Part shown: piece after piece, positions 12,311 to 22,815 of the stretch
Layout: each line of letters starts with the position of its first letter
Numbering within the stretch: the first letter of the stretch is position 1
DNA from: Gnetum montanum
Taxonomy: Eukaryota > Streptophyta > Gnetopsida > Gnetales > Gnetaceae
Reading direction: 5' to 3'
Length of the DNA: 64,000 bases
NCBI GenBank assembly: GCA_015680685.1
Contig: MNCI01030846.1
Location: 510,080-574,079, forward strand
Made by a program: the position numbers and the translations under genes
The notes under the pieces: model-generated
Told to the model about the DNA's origin: nothing
The model's database searches: none
What the model saw: the letters and a program-made list of their open reading frames with translations, nothing else

Positions 12311-13453
12311 TTGATTTATTTGGAGCACATGCCATCAATGCAACCATTGGAGCACTCACATCATCACCCTTAGCACTTTGACTAGCTTCCTGAGCACTTA
12401 CAACTAATTTAGCCTTTGATGCATTTGCAACATCTTCACATTTGGCATTTGATCCATATTTCATATTTTATGATTTTCTTGTCTTCTTGGTCTTGTATTT
12501 ACAAGACAAAGCATCAAAGGAGATTGTGCAAAGGCACATCTCATTGCAACGGCAAGTCATCACATCACTTCAATGTGTGGGATTGGGCTATCTAAGCCAC
12601 TTAAGAGTGCACATCCCCTCATCCTATTATAACCCACACACATCCACTCCAGCATTCTATTACCCTTCCATTCCCCGCATAGCCACGATTGCAAACCTCT
12701 TTGATGCATACATGTTATGACTATATTGCACACTCTCTTTACATTAACCATAGAACCAAAGGTGAACGTAACACAACTCGTCCTGTGGGGAGCCTCTGTT
12801 GGCTAGTCAAAGCCCAAGTGGATGTAATGCAACTCATCCTAAGGAGGAAACACCTATCCTACAGATGCACCACAATTGCATTAAGTGGCATATAGTCCAC
12901 TCAATGGACAACACCTTGTAGCTAGCATTGAGTAATGTGTAGAACCAAACGTAGGTTCATCCTGCAGTAAAGTAAAGAAGCAAAAGCAAAAGCATAAAAG
13001 CATATAATGAAAAAAAAAGGAAAAAGGCAAAAAAAGAAATAAGAGAATGGGAAAAAGCACATCCCCAACCAAATTAACAACGTTGCAATTTTGCAACCAT
13101 CCCATTCCTATGTCCACAATGACTCTCTCATGAGCACTCTAATGAGAGGTTAATGTTTTTTCTAGGGGCAAGCCACCTCGGTGCCATGGTCACTGTTAGC
13201 CCTGCTGACTTTGCATCTTGCATCATGACACCCTATTTGAATCCTATCACCCTTGTTTTCATTTCATCTCCCTAGCCCATTGCCTACATTGTTTTCTTTC
13301 AACATATTACTATCCACAACACTCTTGAGTGGTGCAACAACATCCAACCTAGTATTGACAAGTGATGTTGGTGTTGGGCCTATTATGGTGTTTTTTTGTT
13401 CTTTGTTGATGTCTCTCAGGCTAGTCCTCCAAATGTCAACAAAGAGGGACCAA
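12311..13453 (+). other. A1 3' non-coding region and polypurine tract
   Basis: No gene is supported. The stretch is alignable to A2 43110-43853. It ends in AAAGAGGGACCAA immediately before the 3' LTR (TGGAACACC), which serves as the plus-strand primer site in this element class. Confidence 0.55.
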
Positions 13454-15187
13454 TGGAACACCAAAAAAATTTTGGGCTACCACTTCTCAACTAAAAATTT
13501 GGCTTAGTGTCAAAATGATGACACTTTTGCTCATTTTTCTAAGTGTTGAGACTATGCTCTTCACTACTAGGACTACGCTCTAGAGCATAATCAGCATAGT
13601 CAACACACAAACGCCAGTTTCATAGGATTTTTCTAAGTGTCAAAAATGATGACACTTACTACAAAATTTTTCTCAATGCTAAGACTACACTCTCCACTAC
13701 CATGACTACGCTGTAGAGCATAGTCAACATAGTAAGCATGGAAGCACATTTTTTGCTGAATTTGCTAACTATTGGGACTACGCTCCTAACTACGCTCTAG
13801 AGCATAGTTAGTGTAGTTAACTCTGAAGCCAAATTTTGTAGGATTTTTTATAAGTGTTGTGACTATTCTCACCCTTAGTTGGAAGCATATTCAGCCTTCC
13901 CTAGAGTGTAGTTAACACTTAACCACATTTTGCCAGATTTTTTACCTAAGTCTAGGACTACGCTCTTACCCAGTCTAGAGTGTAGTTAAGTGTAGATGGT
14001 GAGAATAACCTCCATAAGCCCCCACAATGCAGCATCAGCATTTACATCAGCTTCAAAACACCTCCAGTAGTAGCATTTATCTTTTTTGCATCCTCCTTGT
14101 CCCAAAAATTGTAACTAATCTCTACACCACTCATCATAGTCGACAACGTAGTCCTAGAGCATAGTTACCAAAAGTTGCATTTTTGGCACTTTTGGAATTT
14201 TCTCAAGTATATTGTGATCTACTTGGCACTTGCACAAGTAATTGGTGAGTGTAGTCATAGTCTCTTGGCCTTACAAAGTCCATTAGAGCATCGCAAAGCT
14301 TAACATCGTAGAGCGTAGTTGGGGTTAGCGGAGTCCCAACTACCTCACAACATAGTCTCAACTACCACACTACCACATGGCACATGATCCACATTTTAGG
14401 GTAAAATTAGCCATATAAATACCCCTAGAACCTCAACATTTTAAGGGTTAACATTTTTGGCATTTCACAATCTTAATAGTTGGCATTCTTAGCATTGGCA
14501 CTTTGGCTTTGGGTGAGCAAGACCCAAAGGCATACTACAAAGAGTCAGAGTTGCACACCACTATCCACCATAGCCTCGTTGCAACCTTGTAGGACACCAC
14601 AACCCAGGTACATCGTTGTGGCCAACTTGGCAAGCACGGACACCACGGAAAGTGTTAGAGTTCATGGCCTGACACCACTAAAACTATGACTCCACTGTGC
14701 CTGTTGTACACTGCGTACCTTCTAAACCCCTTTTGGAGTTAACTATGCTTAACCCCATTTGGGATGATGTTTCATTTCTCTTTCCTATTTCTTGCATTTT
14801 CTTTGCATTTTTTACAATTTTCATGCATTTTCACGTTGCAACTATGCTTGGGCAGTAGTCTCTACAAGTTGGCATCCTCATTTCGGGCAAAACCCTTAAC
14901 TATGCTCACCCCCATTCTATGACTATGCTTTATACTAGGGACCATGGAACACTGCTAGAACACTTAGCACTATTTCATGTCATTTGCATTTGCACCTCAG
15001 CTAACCATGTCACCCCCTAGTTACATCGACCATCCTAGCTACAACTAGAAAAGTCCCTATTTAATTGATAAGACTAGCCAAGGCACTCTGCCTCCATTTC
15101 TAGTAGGCCCTCGTGTGAAGGTAAGGTTTTGTTGTGCTATCGTTGATCCCTCAGTGATTCCAACCACCGATGTTTTTGATCGTTATA
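13454..15187 (+). repeat. A1 3' LTR
   Basis: It starts TGGAACACC and ends TTATA, followed by the target duplication GGGAA. It has the same GACTAYGCTC/GAGCRTAGTC-rich first half as the 5' LTR. TATA box TATAAATA at 14414-14421. It differs from the 5' LTR at many positions, so the insertion is old. Confidence 0.9.
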
Positions 15188-16861
15188 GGGAAGAGGCTAG
15201 TCTATTCAAAGTTATTGATGATATAGTTAGACCAACCATTTCAACCAATACTACCAATGAACAAATATCATTACAATTAGGAGAAGAGGACCAATGGTCA
15301 TAACAGACTTTTGAGAATGCCACATCATTCCAAGTGGTGCTTGAATGTGGAGAAGGAGCAATAGTTATGGTCATGCAACACCATGATGTAGTGGAAGTTG
15401 TAGAAGTAATCATAGATCACATCAAACAATCATTTAATGTACATGTTGTGCCACCAACAGATCTTATTGGAACTAGAGATGCTGAAATGCTAGCTAGTAC
15501 CTCTATGACACCTGTAGATCATGAAGATGTGTTAGATAGACTATTGCAAGTAGGACAAGTGATGACAAATCTCTTTGTTATTCCTAGTAATGTCACTGCA
15601 ACACAATCTAAATTAGTTACCATCAAAGGAAAATTAATCATGGGTGAAACCAGGGTAGAGCATGCTAAGAATAAGCTTCACCAATTATAAGAAGAGCTTA
15701 TAGCCCTAAGAGAAAAAAGGAGAGATCCAACTTAGTTCATGGCACTAAATCAGATAGCACAATTCAGAATTAAGTACATCAATTTCCTCCTTAATAATAA
15801 TGAATACATAGCATATGAGAAAGAAAAGGTAGTATGGAATGCTTCAATAGCTGAAGCTTAATCATATGCCCATGCCAAAGCACTTGCTACCTTATAGGAG
15901 GAAAATAAACACCTCGCTACATACAACATGAGGTTGACCATAGTAGAAAAGAAAAAAAAACATTTTAGAAGAAAGTATCCATTAGTTGAGAGAGCAACTG
16001 ACGAGGGTGAACTAGGATAGAGAAAATAGAACCCTCTTTATGAAGGAGGTACACATTATTACAAAGAAATCAACAATTGAAATCAGTGCATAGTAGAATG
16101 AGGTAAAGAAACATGAGATGCTCAAAGAACACTTTTGAGACCATGTGGGCATGCACAAAGAAACATGAGAGGCTCAAAGACCAAGTGGGGCATGCACAAG
16201 TAGCTAAATAAGAAATAAATCCAAATGAAAAATTCCAAAATTAGTTCTATTATAGCACAAAAGCCTAATTGGCAATCCATCTTCGATAGCATGATCCAAA
16301 CCTATCAAGTGGAAGTAAAAAATAAAGACCTTTAGATAGAGAACTTGAAAGAATACATAGCATTAGCAAACCTCCATTATGCTAATTTAGCCATGTTAAC
16401 AACAGGTTGGTCCAAAAATGAACTAGAACAACAAGTAGCAATCACCTATGCCTTATATGTGAAAGAGTTTGTAGACCAAAAAGATGCTCTATAGAAAATT
16501 TAAGTAGCAAACTCAAAACTAGAAGCAATTAAGGCTGGCTACCAAGGGCAAAGATGTAGTAGTGAATCTACCAAAAACATTAACAGACTACTATGAACTC
16601 AGAAAAAAGGCCAAAGCTTTGGAAGAAGAGAGACAATAGTTTGTGGCATGGTATGTTAAAGTTAATTAGATGTTTCTGCAACTACCATGTCCATGGGACA
16701 TGTCGAATTTATTAAACATTGGCTCATCAGCATGGATGGTTCATGATTCCAGAACAAAGGAAGAGAAGCTTCAAGAACTCCTAAACTACTACAAATTTTA
16801 GAAGCTTGACAATAAGGGGAAGAAACCAATGGAAGAGCCACCACCACCTAGAACAACTTAA
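15188..16861 (+). pseudogene. E1 ORF3, C-terminal half (coiled coil)
   Basis: The frame resumes after A1 with LFKVIDDIVRPT, then ENATSFQVVLE, VMQHHDVVEV and IPSNVTATQSKL (about 15570-15615). A long charged, heptad-like region follows (about 15640-16600), rich in E, K, L and A. Conserved blocks shared with C1 are W-x-SIFDSM (about 16280) and LANLHYANLAMLTTG (about 16360-16405). The C-terminal box has LPCPWDMS, W-x-VHDSRTKEEKL and a PPPP tail, with a stop at 16859-16861. The stretch 15334-15690 is open for 118 codons; elsewhere stops intervene. Together with the N half the protein would be about 920 residues. Function unknown. A coiled coil suggests self-assembly, which is inference. Confidence 0.7.
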
Positions 16862-17057
16862 GGCTACACTAGCTTCATCAACTTTTGTTTTTTTTTTCAT
16901 GTCATAAAATGTGTAATTTTTGTAAACTCCACCATGGCACTAGAGAGTCATCTATATAAAAGTCAGTGTCATGTAAATCTACCTTTTAATTTTATAAGGA
17001 ACTTCATCCTCATTTTGTTTTAACTTGAGGATGAGTTTTCAGTCAGTTGTGGGGATA
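16862..17057 (+). other. E1 3' UTR with polypurine tract
   Basis: Near 17020-17057 the sequence reads CTTGAGGATGAGTTTTCAGT and then GTTGTGGGGATA, directly before the LTR start TGATAAAG. The same layout (GAGGATGAGTTT, spacer, G-rich tract) precedes the 3' LTR in B (minus strand), C1 and E2, so this is a conserved plus-strand priming region. Confidence 0.75.
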
Positions 17058-17932
17058 TGATAAAGTCAAAAATTTTGCAACTACAATATCGTATCTACAA
17101 TGCCATAGATATGTTATCGTATCTTAGCATATGTTATCCTATAAACGATATTGCAAGGTATGTGACAACCTATATAAGCAACACTTAGGCATATGGAACT
17201 GGAGAGATACATTAGCATACTAACAAAACTCTTTTAGTTTGTTATTTTGAATTCAATACTTAGTAACATGTGCCCATAGTGTGATGTTTTGTAACTAAAC
17301 AAAGTCTTTATTAAAGTGTGATGTACTTAGATACATTGCATGCATGGCAATAAAGATTGAAATTACTCTACATCATTGCAGCAACACTTAGTTTTATTTT
17401 TGTTCCCATTTAGCTTAATGTTTATTGTTTACTATTTTCATAGTTAATGTTTACCATTACTTGCAATTTACTTTTAATGTCATTAAGCGAAATGAGTATG
17501 ACTGATCTCGAGCACGTACGTGTAACTACTTGGTAACCCAATAGTACTATCACTTGGTACGCCCAGTAGTGTGGTACTTGGTAATCCTAGTAGTAGTTGC
17601 ACAATGTCCAAGGTGTGACCAGAAGATTAGGATCGGTTGCTCATTGCATAGGCTAGTTTAGATTTGTTTTACTATCACTTAGATTTAGAAACCTTTACTT
17701 TCACTTTATGTTTACTAGGAGCCTAATAGACAATTCAACATCAATATCATATACCTCATCGTGAGTTAAACCATACACAGTAATTTTACTAGCTTATGTG
17801 GGAAGACAATGATCATGAATGTTAATCAATTGCTAGTATAATTACATTGCCTTATCTACAGAGTTCAATTGAGATTGCATGTGAATAATTGTATCTCATA
17901 TGGCTGGGTGTTGGATACTCCATCGCTCATCA
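17058..17932 (+). repeat. E1 3' LTR
   Basis: It runs from TGATAAAG to CGCTCATCA, 875 bp. U3 contains degenerate ATATCG/CGATAT palindromes (17085-17155), then the TATA box TATATAAG (17171-17178). A poly(A) hairpin follows at 17305-17356 and three copies of an ACTTGGTAACCCAGTAGT-type motif at about 17528-17595. The base after the LTR begins ATTTT, then copia gag. It is clearly more like the E2 3' LTR than the E2 5' LTR is. Confidence 0.9.
17305..17356 (+). promoter_or_regulatory. Poly(A)-signal hairpin in E1 3' LTR
   Basis: TCTTTATT (17305-17312) and AATAAAGA (17349-17356) are perfect inverted repeats enclosing 36 nt, so the AATAAA signal lies in the 3' arm of a stem. The stem starts 134 nt from the first base of the TATA box. 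The same structure and spacing occur in the B, C and D LTRs. Confidence 0.65.
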
Positions 17933-18367
17933 ATTTTCATCCCAATAGATTGTAACTAATGAACCAACATATTGAAGGTGTTCAAGTGCCTTATAATGGC
18001 TATGCCTTCAATCATTTTACATCTATATAGTTGTATCTTCAAAGTAACTTATTTTTTAAGGAGTTTATTTAATATAAAGTTTGCATTTATCCCACAAATC
18101 TTTAGTAGACAAAACATTGGAAATATTAAGCAATACTGAATCTGAAAAACATAAATGAATTGTACTTATTGCTTTCAACTTTAGTTTTTTCCATTCTTCT
18201 TTAGAAATTTTATAAAGCTTCATTGCTAAAATTGCAGTGTGTTGGGCTTGTTTAATTATAATAAACTTGTTGAATTTTTCAATTTCAATTTTGGTTAGAG
18301 TTGATCATGATTCCCCTACAAACACTTAATATGATAACCATTTTGTGTAGAACATGGCTCTAATACC
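17933..18367 (-). pseudogene. gag: Ty1/copia 5' internal part: PBS and N-terminal gag (copy 1)
   Basis: On the minus strand the sequence runs from the PBS (18357-18367, reading GGTATTAGAGC, close to the initiator-tRNA-Met type TGGTATCAGAGC) into a gag of the UBN2 type. Readable blocks are KISKEEWKKL, then a leucine-rich stretch and LSTKDLWDKCKLYIK. A deletion of about 35 bp relative to copy 2 (60484-60520) removes the region around the gag start. The gag is cut at 17933 by the E1 insertion. Confidence 0.75.
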
Positions 18368-18371
18368 TTTT

Positions 18372-18659
18372 TGTTATTCATAGCTTTACCCACATAATTA
18401 ATTTACCAATTTGATAAGATAAAGAACATTGTAAAGTTTGCAAAAACCACGAAGGTGAAAAGCCCTATTAAAAATCAGTTCTTTGGACTATTAACAGCAA
18501 CATAGCTTCAAAGATTAAAGCTCAAGAAAAATTTATAACCTACAAAAGAAATTATTTTGAAACTTATGCATCAATATTTTTTTCAAATATAAAGGATGCT
18601 TCCTTTAAATTCCTTTTATATTGCTAAAGGTTACGAAAATAAACCCATATTCATTAACA
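18372..18659 (-). repeat. Copia 5' LTR (copy 1)
   Basis: In the minus orientation it begins TGTTAATG and ends GAATAACA, giving TGTTA/TAACA ends, and the copia PBS follows. It is 288 bp, with a deletion of about 34 bp compared with copy 2 (60633-60953). It sits inside LINE sequence, which continues at 18660. Confidence 0.7.
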
Positions 18660-18779
18660 TAGGTAATAAAAAAATTAGATAGTGGATGGGTAACCAAAAC
18701 AAAATTATGACAAGAAATAATGGTGGAACGGTAAACAAAATCAAGCAAATAACGATGGAAAAATCAATGCACTTCTACC

Positions 18780-19970
18780 TCCGTGGAGTTAATAGTAGGT
18801 AAAGTACCTATACCTTTTAAGAATTTGAAAAACTCTTTACAAGGCTCTCCCTCAACTTTCAACCAATTGAGGAAACTCTTAATTAGAGCACTTTTAGAAT
18901 TATACATATCCCATATTTGTTTGACTAAGCAAACATAAGCCAGTCATTGTTGTAGAGTAACATTAAAGGAATCTTGTTGCATCACAGAGTTAAGTTGTTG
19001 AAGTTCATTACAAAGGTTTTCCTCAATTTCCTTCCTCTCTTAGCATATTGCTTACCCAACCAATGGGCAAGATTACAAACATGATAAGTGGCATGTAACC
19101 ACTAGTTAATCCAACCTAAATTTCCAAGTGGCCTCCTCTTAGCATTTCAAAGAGACATCAAAATACCTTTACCAAAAGGAGTAAGAAATAAAGAGGAATT
19201 CAAAAGAAAGCATTCATGACGTTGAACTAAATATTTTGCACTGGATTCCAAATTAAGAGAAATAGGAAAATGGTTTGAAAGGGTAGCATCTTAGTGGAAA
19301 ACAACATGACTATCATAGAATAATGAAGAATAATTAGAAAAATAAAATTGATCGAGTCTCTCACAAATCCAATTGGTACCTACCTGAAGGTTAGACCAGG
19401 TATACCAATCATCATGAGGAACATTGGAATCTATAGCATCAAAGATAGCTCCTTGACATCACACCACAAAGATAGCTCCTTGCCTAAAAGTTGAGAAGAA
19501 GCTCCACCAACTTTATCATAAGAGTGTTCAATCATATTAAAATCACCTCCAAAGAGTCAAGGAATGTTAGGTAAACTCTGGAGAAGAAACTATCAAACAT
19601 TAATTATTGCTCCAAAAGTAGTAAGAGCATGAATGTTGCAAACACCAAAAGGACCTAAAGCACTTTGAAGAATAGCCCAGACAACAAAGTTATGTCTATC
19701 ATGAGAGAATCTTTTTAGACTAGGACTTATTGATAATGAAGGCAATGCCACCTTGACTAGTAATGTGATCAGTGAATAAGACTGTAGAGTCATGAACAAT
19801 ACTATTGCCTACTAGAATAATATCCAAATTTGAAATTTTAACCTCCTAAAGGAGAATAAGGTCCAAATGAAGAAGTCAAGTATGAAGAAAAGTACTGACC
19901 ACCCTTGTCTGAAGTCTATTGGTAAGAGCCTAGACATTCTAACAAAAGATTAACATCTAGAGAAGGAGGA
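18780..19970 (-). pseudogene. LINE ORF2, endonuclease region
   Basis: Minus-strand translation gives the endonuclease/exonuclease/phosphatase fold motifs in order: NVRALTNRLQTR near the start, LDLILLQEVK (catalytic Glu), GGIAFI, then FGGDFNMIE (the GDFN motif) near 19540. Toward the C-terminal side EGEPCKEFFKFLKGIGTLP (about 18800-18870) matches the linker that precedes RT in plant LINEs, usually with a K-E/D-F-F core. Stops and frameshifts are common. It nicks target DNA in active elements; this copy is dead. Confidence 0.75.
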
Positions 19971-20183
19971 GGAGGCCCCCACCCTATCCAAAGAATCAAC
20001 ATTGCCTAAGGGAATAATCTCCATATTGTAACCAATGGTAGTAAATGGATTATTCATAAGTAAAAAATCCTAATTAGGTTGACCAAACTGAAGATTGGAC
20101 ATAACTTCACTAGAAGAAAGACTATCTCAACATTTCCTACAATAAGGAACCATTTGAAAATCATCAGAAACAACAATAAGGTT

Positions 20184-20990
20184 CTATGAAATCTTAGGAA
20201 CATAAGATAGTTTGCTCTTAGTCATTGAAGAAGTTTTAAAAATTTGCTTCCTTGTAACCTTAATTGAGGAAATGTTCTTGGCATGATCCTTCACATTAGT
20301 TGAAGAAACCTTAGAAGCATCAAGATTAGTTTTTTGTTGCCATGTTTGCATTGCCTTTTTATGCAACATAAAGGAACATGAATTAAACATGTGAACCTCT
20401 TGATGATAGTAATGGCATAACTTAGGAAGATTGTAAAAGACTACCTTCTGCACATGGTCTATTCTACTTGCATGTAATACAATTGCTCGCTAAAGAAAGT
20501 TTAGATCTACTTCAATCATATAGCATGTCCTACAAAGACCACTAGGTGTACCTAAGGTTTTAGAGTGCTTGATTGGCCCAATACAAGACACTATATCGCT
20601 CTCAACTTTTTCAAAAATTAAAGGGAGATTAGGTAATTCAATAAAGGAAGGGACTTTCCAAAATTTAGGAGATGCAAGGTTAAAAGAGGGATTCAACTTG
20701 TGAATAACTAATAAAGTGTGATGTTGATTAAAGTTACTAATATTAAGGGCTTCATAGACAATCACTGAATTAACAAATTCAACCAGCAAGAATGAATTAG
20801 ATCAATAATGAGCATGAGAAGCCACCAAAGCTTGGTCTCTCCAAGTTGAATTCACATGGTTTAGAAAACTAGAGGAATGAGGCAAATAACCCAAAATTTG
20901 GATAAAAACATACCTATTAGAAATTTCTTGAGTTAAAGACTTGTACAAATCATTGGGCAATTCGTAGAACAGCTAATAAGCAATGAAACC
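20184..20990 (-). pseudogene. LINE ORF1 (DUF4283 plus zinc knuckle)
   Basis: Segments of 99 codons (20490-20789) and 89 codons (20184-20453) are open in the minus strand. The first has the DUF4283 signature around LVIHKLNPSFNL and the CRTCYMIEVDLNFL block. The second begins with VVFYNLPKLCHYYHQEVHMF-C, the zf-CCHC_4 pattern (Y-x-x-LP-x-x-C-x-x-C...GH...C) with two key positions changed (the second Cys and the Gly of GH). ORF1 proteins bind element RNA. The two parts are separated by a stop near 20480. Confidence 0.75.
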
Positions 20991-21089
20991 ACTACTTCAG
21001 GGATTACCAATAGAATCTAGTAGCATTGTACAAAGCCAAAGAACCACCAGAGTCAACCACCAAAAAACTACAATAGCGTAGGCAAGTGC

Positions 21090-21345
21090 AACAAGTGTAA
21101 AATTGGCAGATGATGTAGAGCTAGTGTAGAGTAGCAACACAAAAACTGATGTAGAAATAACGCAAAATAGTGGTAGAACAACATGAAGCAATGGCAAAAT
21201 AGTAGTAGAGCCGTGACGGAGCAGAGTAGAACAACAGCAAAGTGCTGGTGGAATGGAAACAAAGCATTGGTACAATGGTGGTGGATAGTAGTGGAGCGAT
21301 AGCAGAGCATTAGCAGAGTGGTAGTAGAACAATAGCGAGCCAATA
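21090..21345 (-). repeat. Degenerate short tandem repeats at LINE 5' end
   Basis: Units of about 30-33 bp based on GTAGTAGAACAATAGCAGAG recur imperfectly. Both 91- and 126-codon open frames here are by-products of the repeat and are not called as genes. Confidence 0.5.
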
Positions 21346-21408
21346 ATAGAGCATGATAACCATTGGATAAAAACCAAAAAAAAAAATAACTAGTTGTTGA
21401 CTAACTTG

Positions 21409-22815
21409 TGACAACCAATGTTGCATGGCCATGCCATGCCACCATGGCATGGTTTTATATTATTTTATTATGCCTATTTTCTTAGGTCCATTTTGGTATT
21501 CAAAAAAAAATGTATCATTTCCACATCCATTTCTTTTTGTGCTTAGGCATTCATCTTGTGTACCATTGCTGAAAAAACAAGTTAAGTTCTTTTTGTAGAG
21601 CATGTGAAGGCCAATGATCTAGTAGCAAAAGGAAAACACTATGTAGGCCTTCCAATCTCATTTATATTCATTTTTGCAAGGCATTTCCAATTCCATTTAT
21701 ATTCCTTTATATTATTAGTTTAAGAAGAGCTTTTCTAACTTTTGAATGGCTAGCATGTGAATGCTTAAGCTACTCAGGAAAAGTTTAAATAGGTAATGGT
21801 CTCATATGAAGCCCTGAAAGAGGAGACCAAAACAAAATAAGTATGCTTCAACACAGTTCAATGTACAAGGATTGAAAACTGAGTATACAACTACTAGTAC
21901 ATACATATCTTTTTTTCCAAGTTATATTCATCTGACAAAATTTAACCTCGCATTTTGGTGGTCAATTTTTTTCACAACTTCACATTATCAAATAATTATT
22001 ACTATGGCAAATTTCCTTTATTCTCAATATGTATTTTTATGTAAAGTAATGCTAGATTCCATGTCTAGTATTTTGAAGAAAATATATTTAGATACCTCTA
22101 ATTTTTGTATTCACCAGTTGCACCTCATTGCGATAATATCAAGTCCTTATCTTAGTAAGTTATTAAGCACTAGTTCTCAATGTTAATAATTGAGGATGTT
22201 CATAATGCTAAAAAATTTACATGCTTATTTTCTTGAGTAGCATGGTATTTTTAGTGTTTTATTTTTGCTTATGTATATGTTATTCCTTGCATCATTTAGG
22301 ATTTGTCCTACACCTTGGATTGCATAATACTAAAATTTGGTATACCTCTTTCTCATTCTTGTATCGGATATCATTTGGATATGCAATGTTAATCCCTTAT
22401 ACTAAGTTATGCAAGGCACCATGAACCTAGTAATAGGTGATGCATGGAATTAGTGATAGGTGGTTCATGATCTTAGTCTTGGAAGTATGAAAATAGATAG
22501 CAAAGAACGCCCATAAAAAGTGAATATAAATGGGATTGGGAAAACCTCCAAAAATGAATATGAATGAGATTAGGAGTCTTCACATGCTCTACAGAAAGAA
22601 ACTTAACTTGTTTTTTTGGGCAAGGGCACCTAGGATGAATGCCCAAGTGCAAAAAAAAAAACGTGGAAATGATATATATATATATATTGGAATACTTAAA
22701 TAAAAAAAAGCATAATAAATTAATGTAAAGCCATGCCATGATAGCATGGCAGAACCATGATATTTCATAACATGACCATAACATAGCATGGCCATGATAC
22801 AGCGTTGCCTGCCTC
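21409..22815. mobile_element. Long inverted-repeat element, candidate non-autonomous DNA transposon
   Basis: Arms at about 21409-21740 and 22480-22815 are inverted repeats of each other. Shared stretches include CATGGCATGG-TTTTA-ATTA-TTTATTATGC, ATCATTTCCAC, GGCATTCATC and CAAGTTAAGTT-TTTCTGTAGAGCATGTGAAG. About 740 bp lie between the arms, with no recognisable protein. The right arm has extra CATGG-rich sequence. No target duplication is clear, so class (Mutator-like, foldback or two inverted copies of another repeat) is open. Confidence 0.5.

Larger units (their letters stand above)
5946..15187 (+). mobile_element. A1: non-autonomous Ty3-like LTR retrotransposon nested in E1 ORF3
   Basis: It is a complete element of 9242 bp with 5' LTR 5946-7591 and 3' LTR 13454-15187, flanked by a perfect 5-bp target duplication GGGAA (5941-5945 and 15188-15192). 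The termini are TG...TA, decayed from TG...CA; A2's 5' LTR still ends in CA. Internally it has gag (about 8640-9990) and protease (about 10640-11070), then 2.4 kb of non-coding sequence with a 30-bp repeat array. I find no RT, RNase H or integrase. The polypurine tract AAAGAGGGACCAA precedes the 3' LTR. Confidence 0.9.
193..17932 (+). mobile_element. E1: non-autonomous Ty3-like LTR retrotransposon (5' end outside window)
   Basis: In order: degraded gag (193-1490), protease (1966-2255), a long non-coding spacer (2260-4856), ORF3 (4857-16861, split by A1), a polypurine tract and a 3' LTR (17058-17932). Between protease and spacer there are only about 480 bases and no RT, RNase H or integrase, so it would depend on another element's pol. 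Gag, spacer, ORF3 and 3' UTR resemble those of B and C, which places it in the same Athila/Tat-like group. E2 is a second copy of the same insertion carried in a duplicated segment. Confidence 0.85.
18660..21380 (-). mobile_element. LINE (non-LTR retrotransposon), degraded, interrupted by copia
   Basis: The minus strand carries a 5' repeat-rich region (about 21090-21345), ORF1 (about 20990-20184) and the start of ORF2 with an endonuclease (about 19970-18780). The RT domain that should follow is lost where copia is inserted. The architecture fits the plant L1-like LINEs. A second copy of its ORF2 part is at 60954-61536. Confidence 0.8.

Noticed and set aside
12442-12720. 92-codon open frame present at the same place in A1 and A2 (42837-43115)
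   Set aside because: About 16 of 92 residues differ between the copies, roughly what neutral drift at the observed DNA divergence would give. It has no recognisable domain and lies in the element's 3' non-coding region.
20997-21377. Long open frames on the minus strand at the LINE 5' end
   Set aside because: Two overlapping frames stay open because of a 30-33 bp repeat; no domain is seen.
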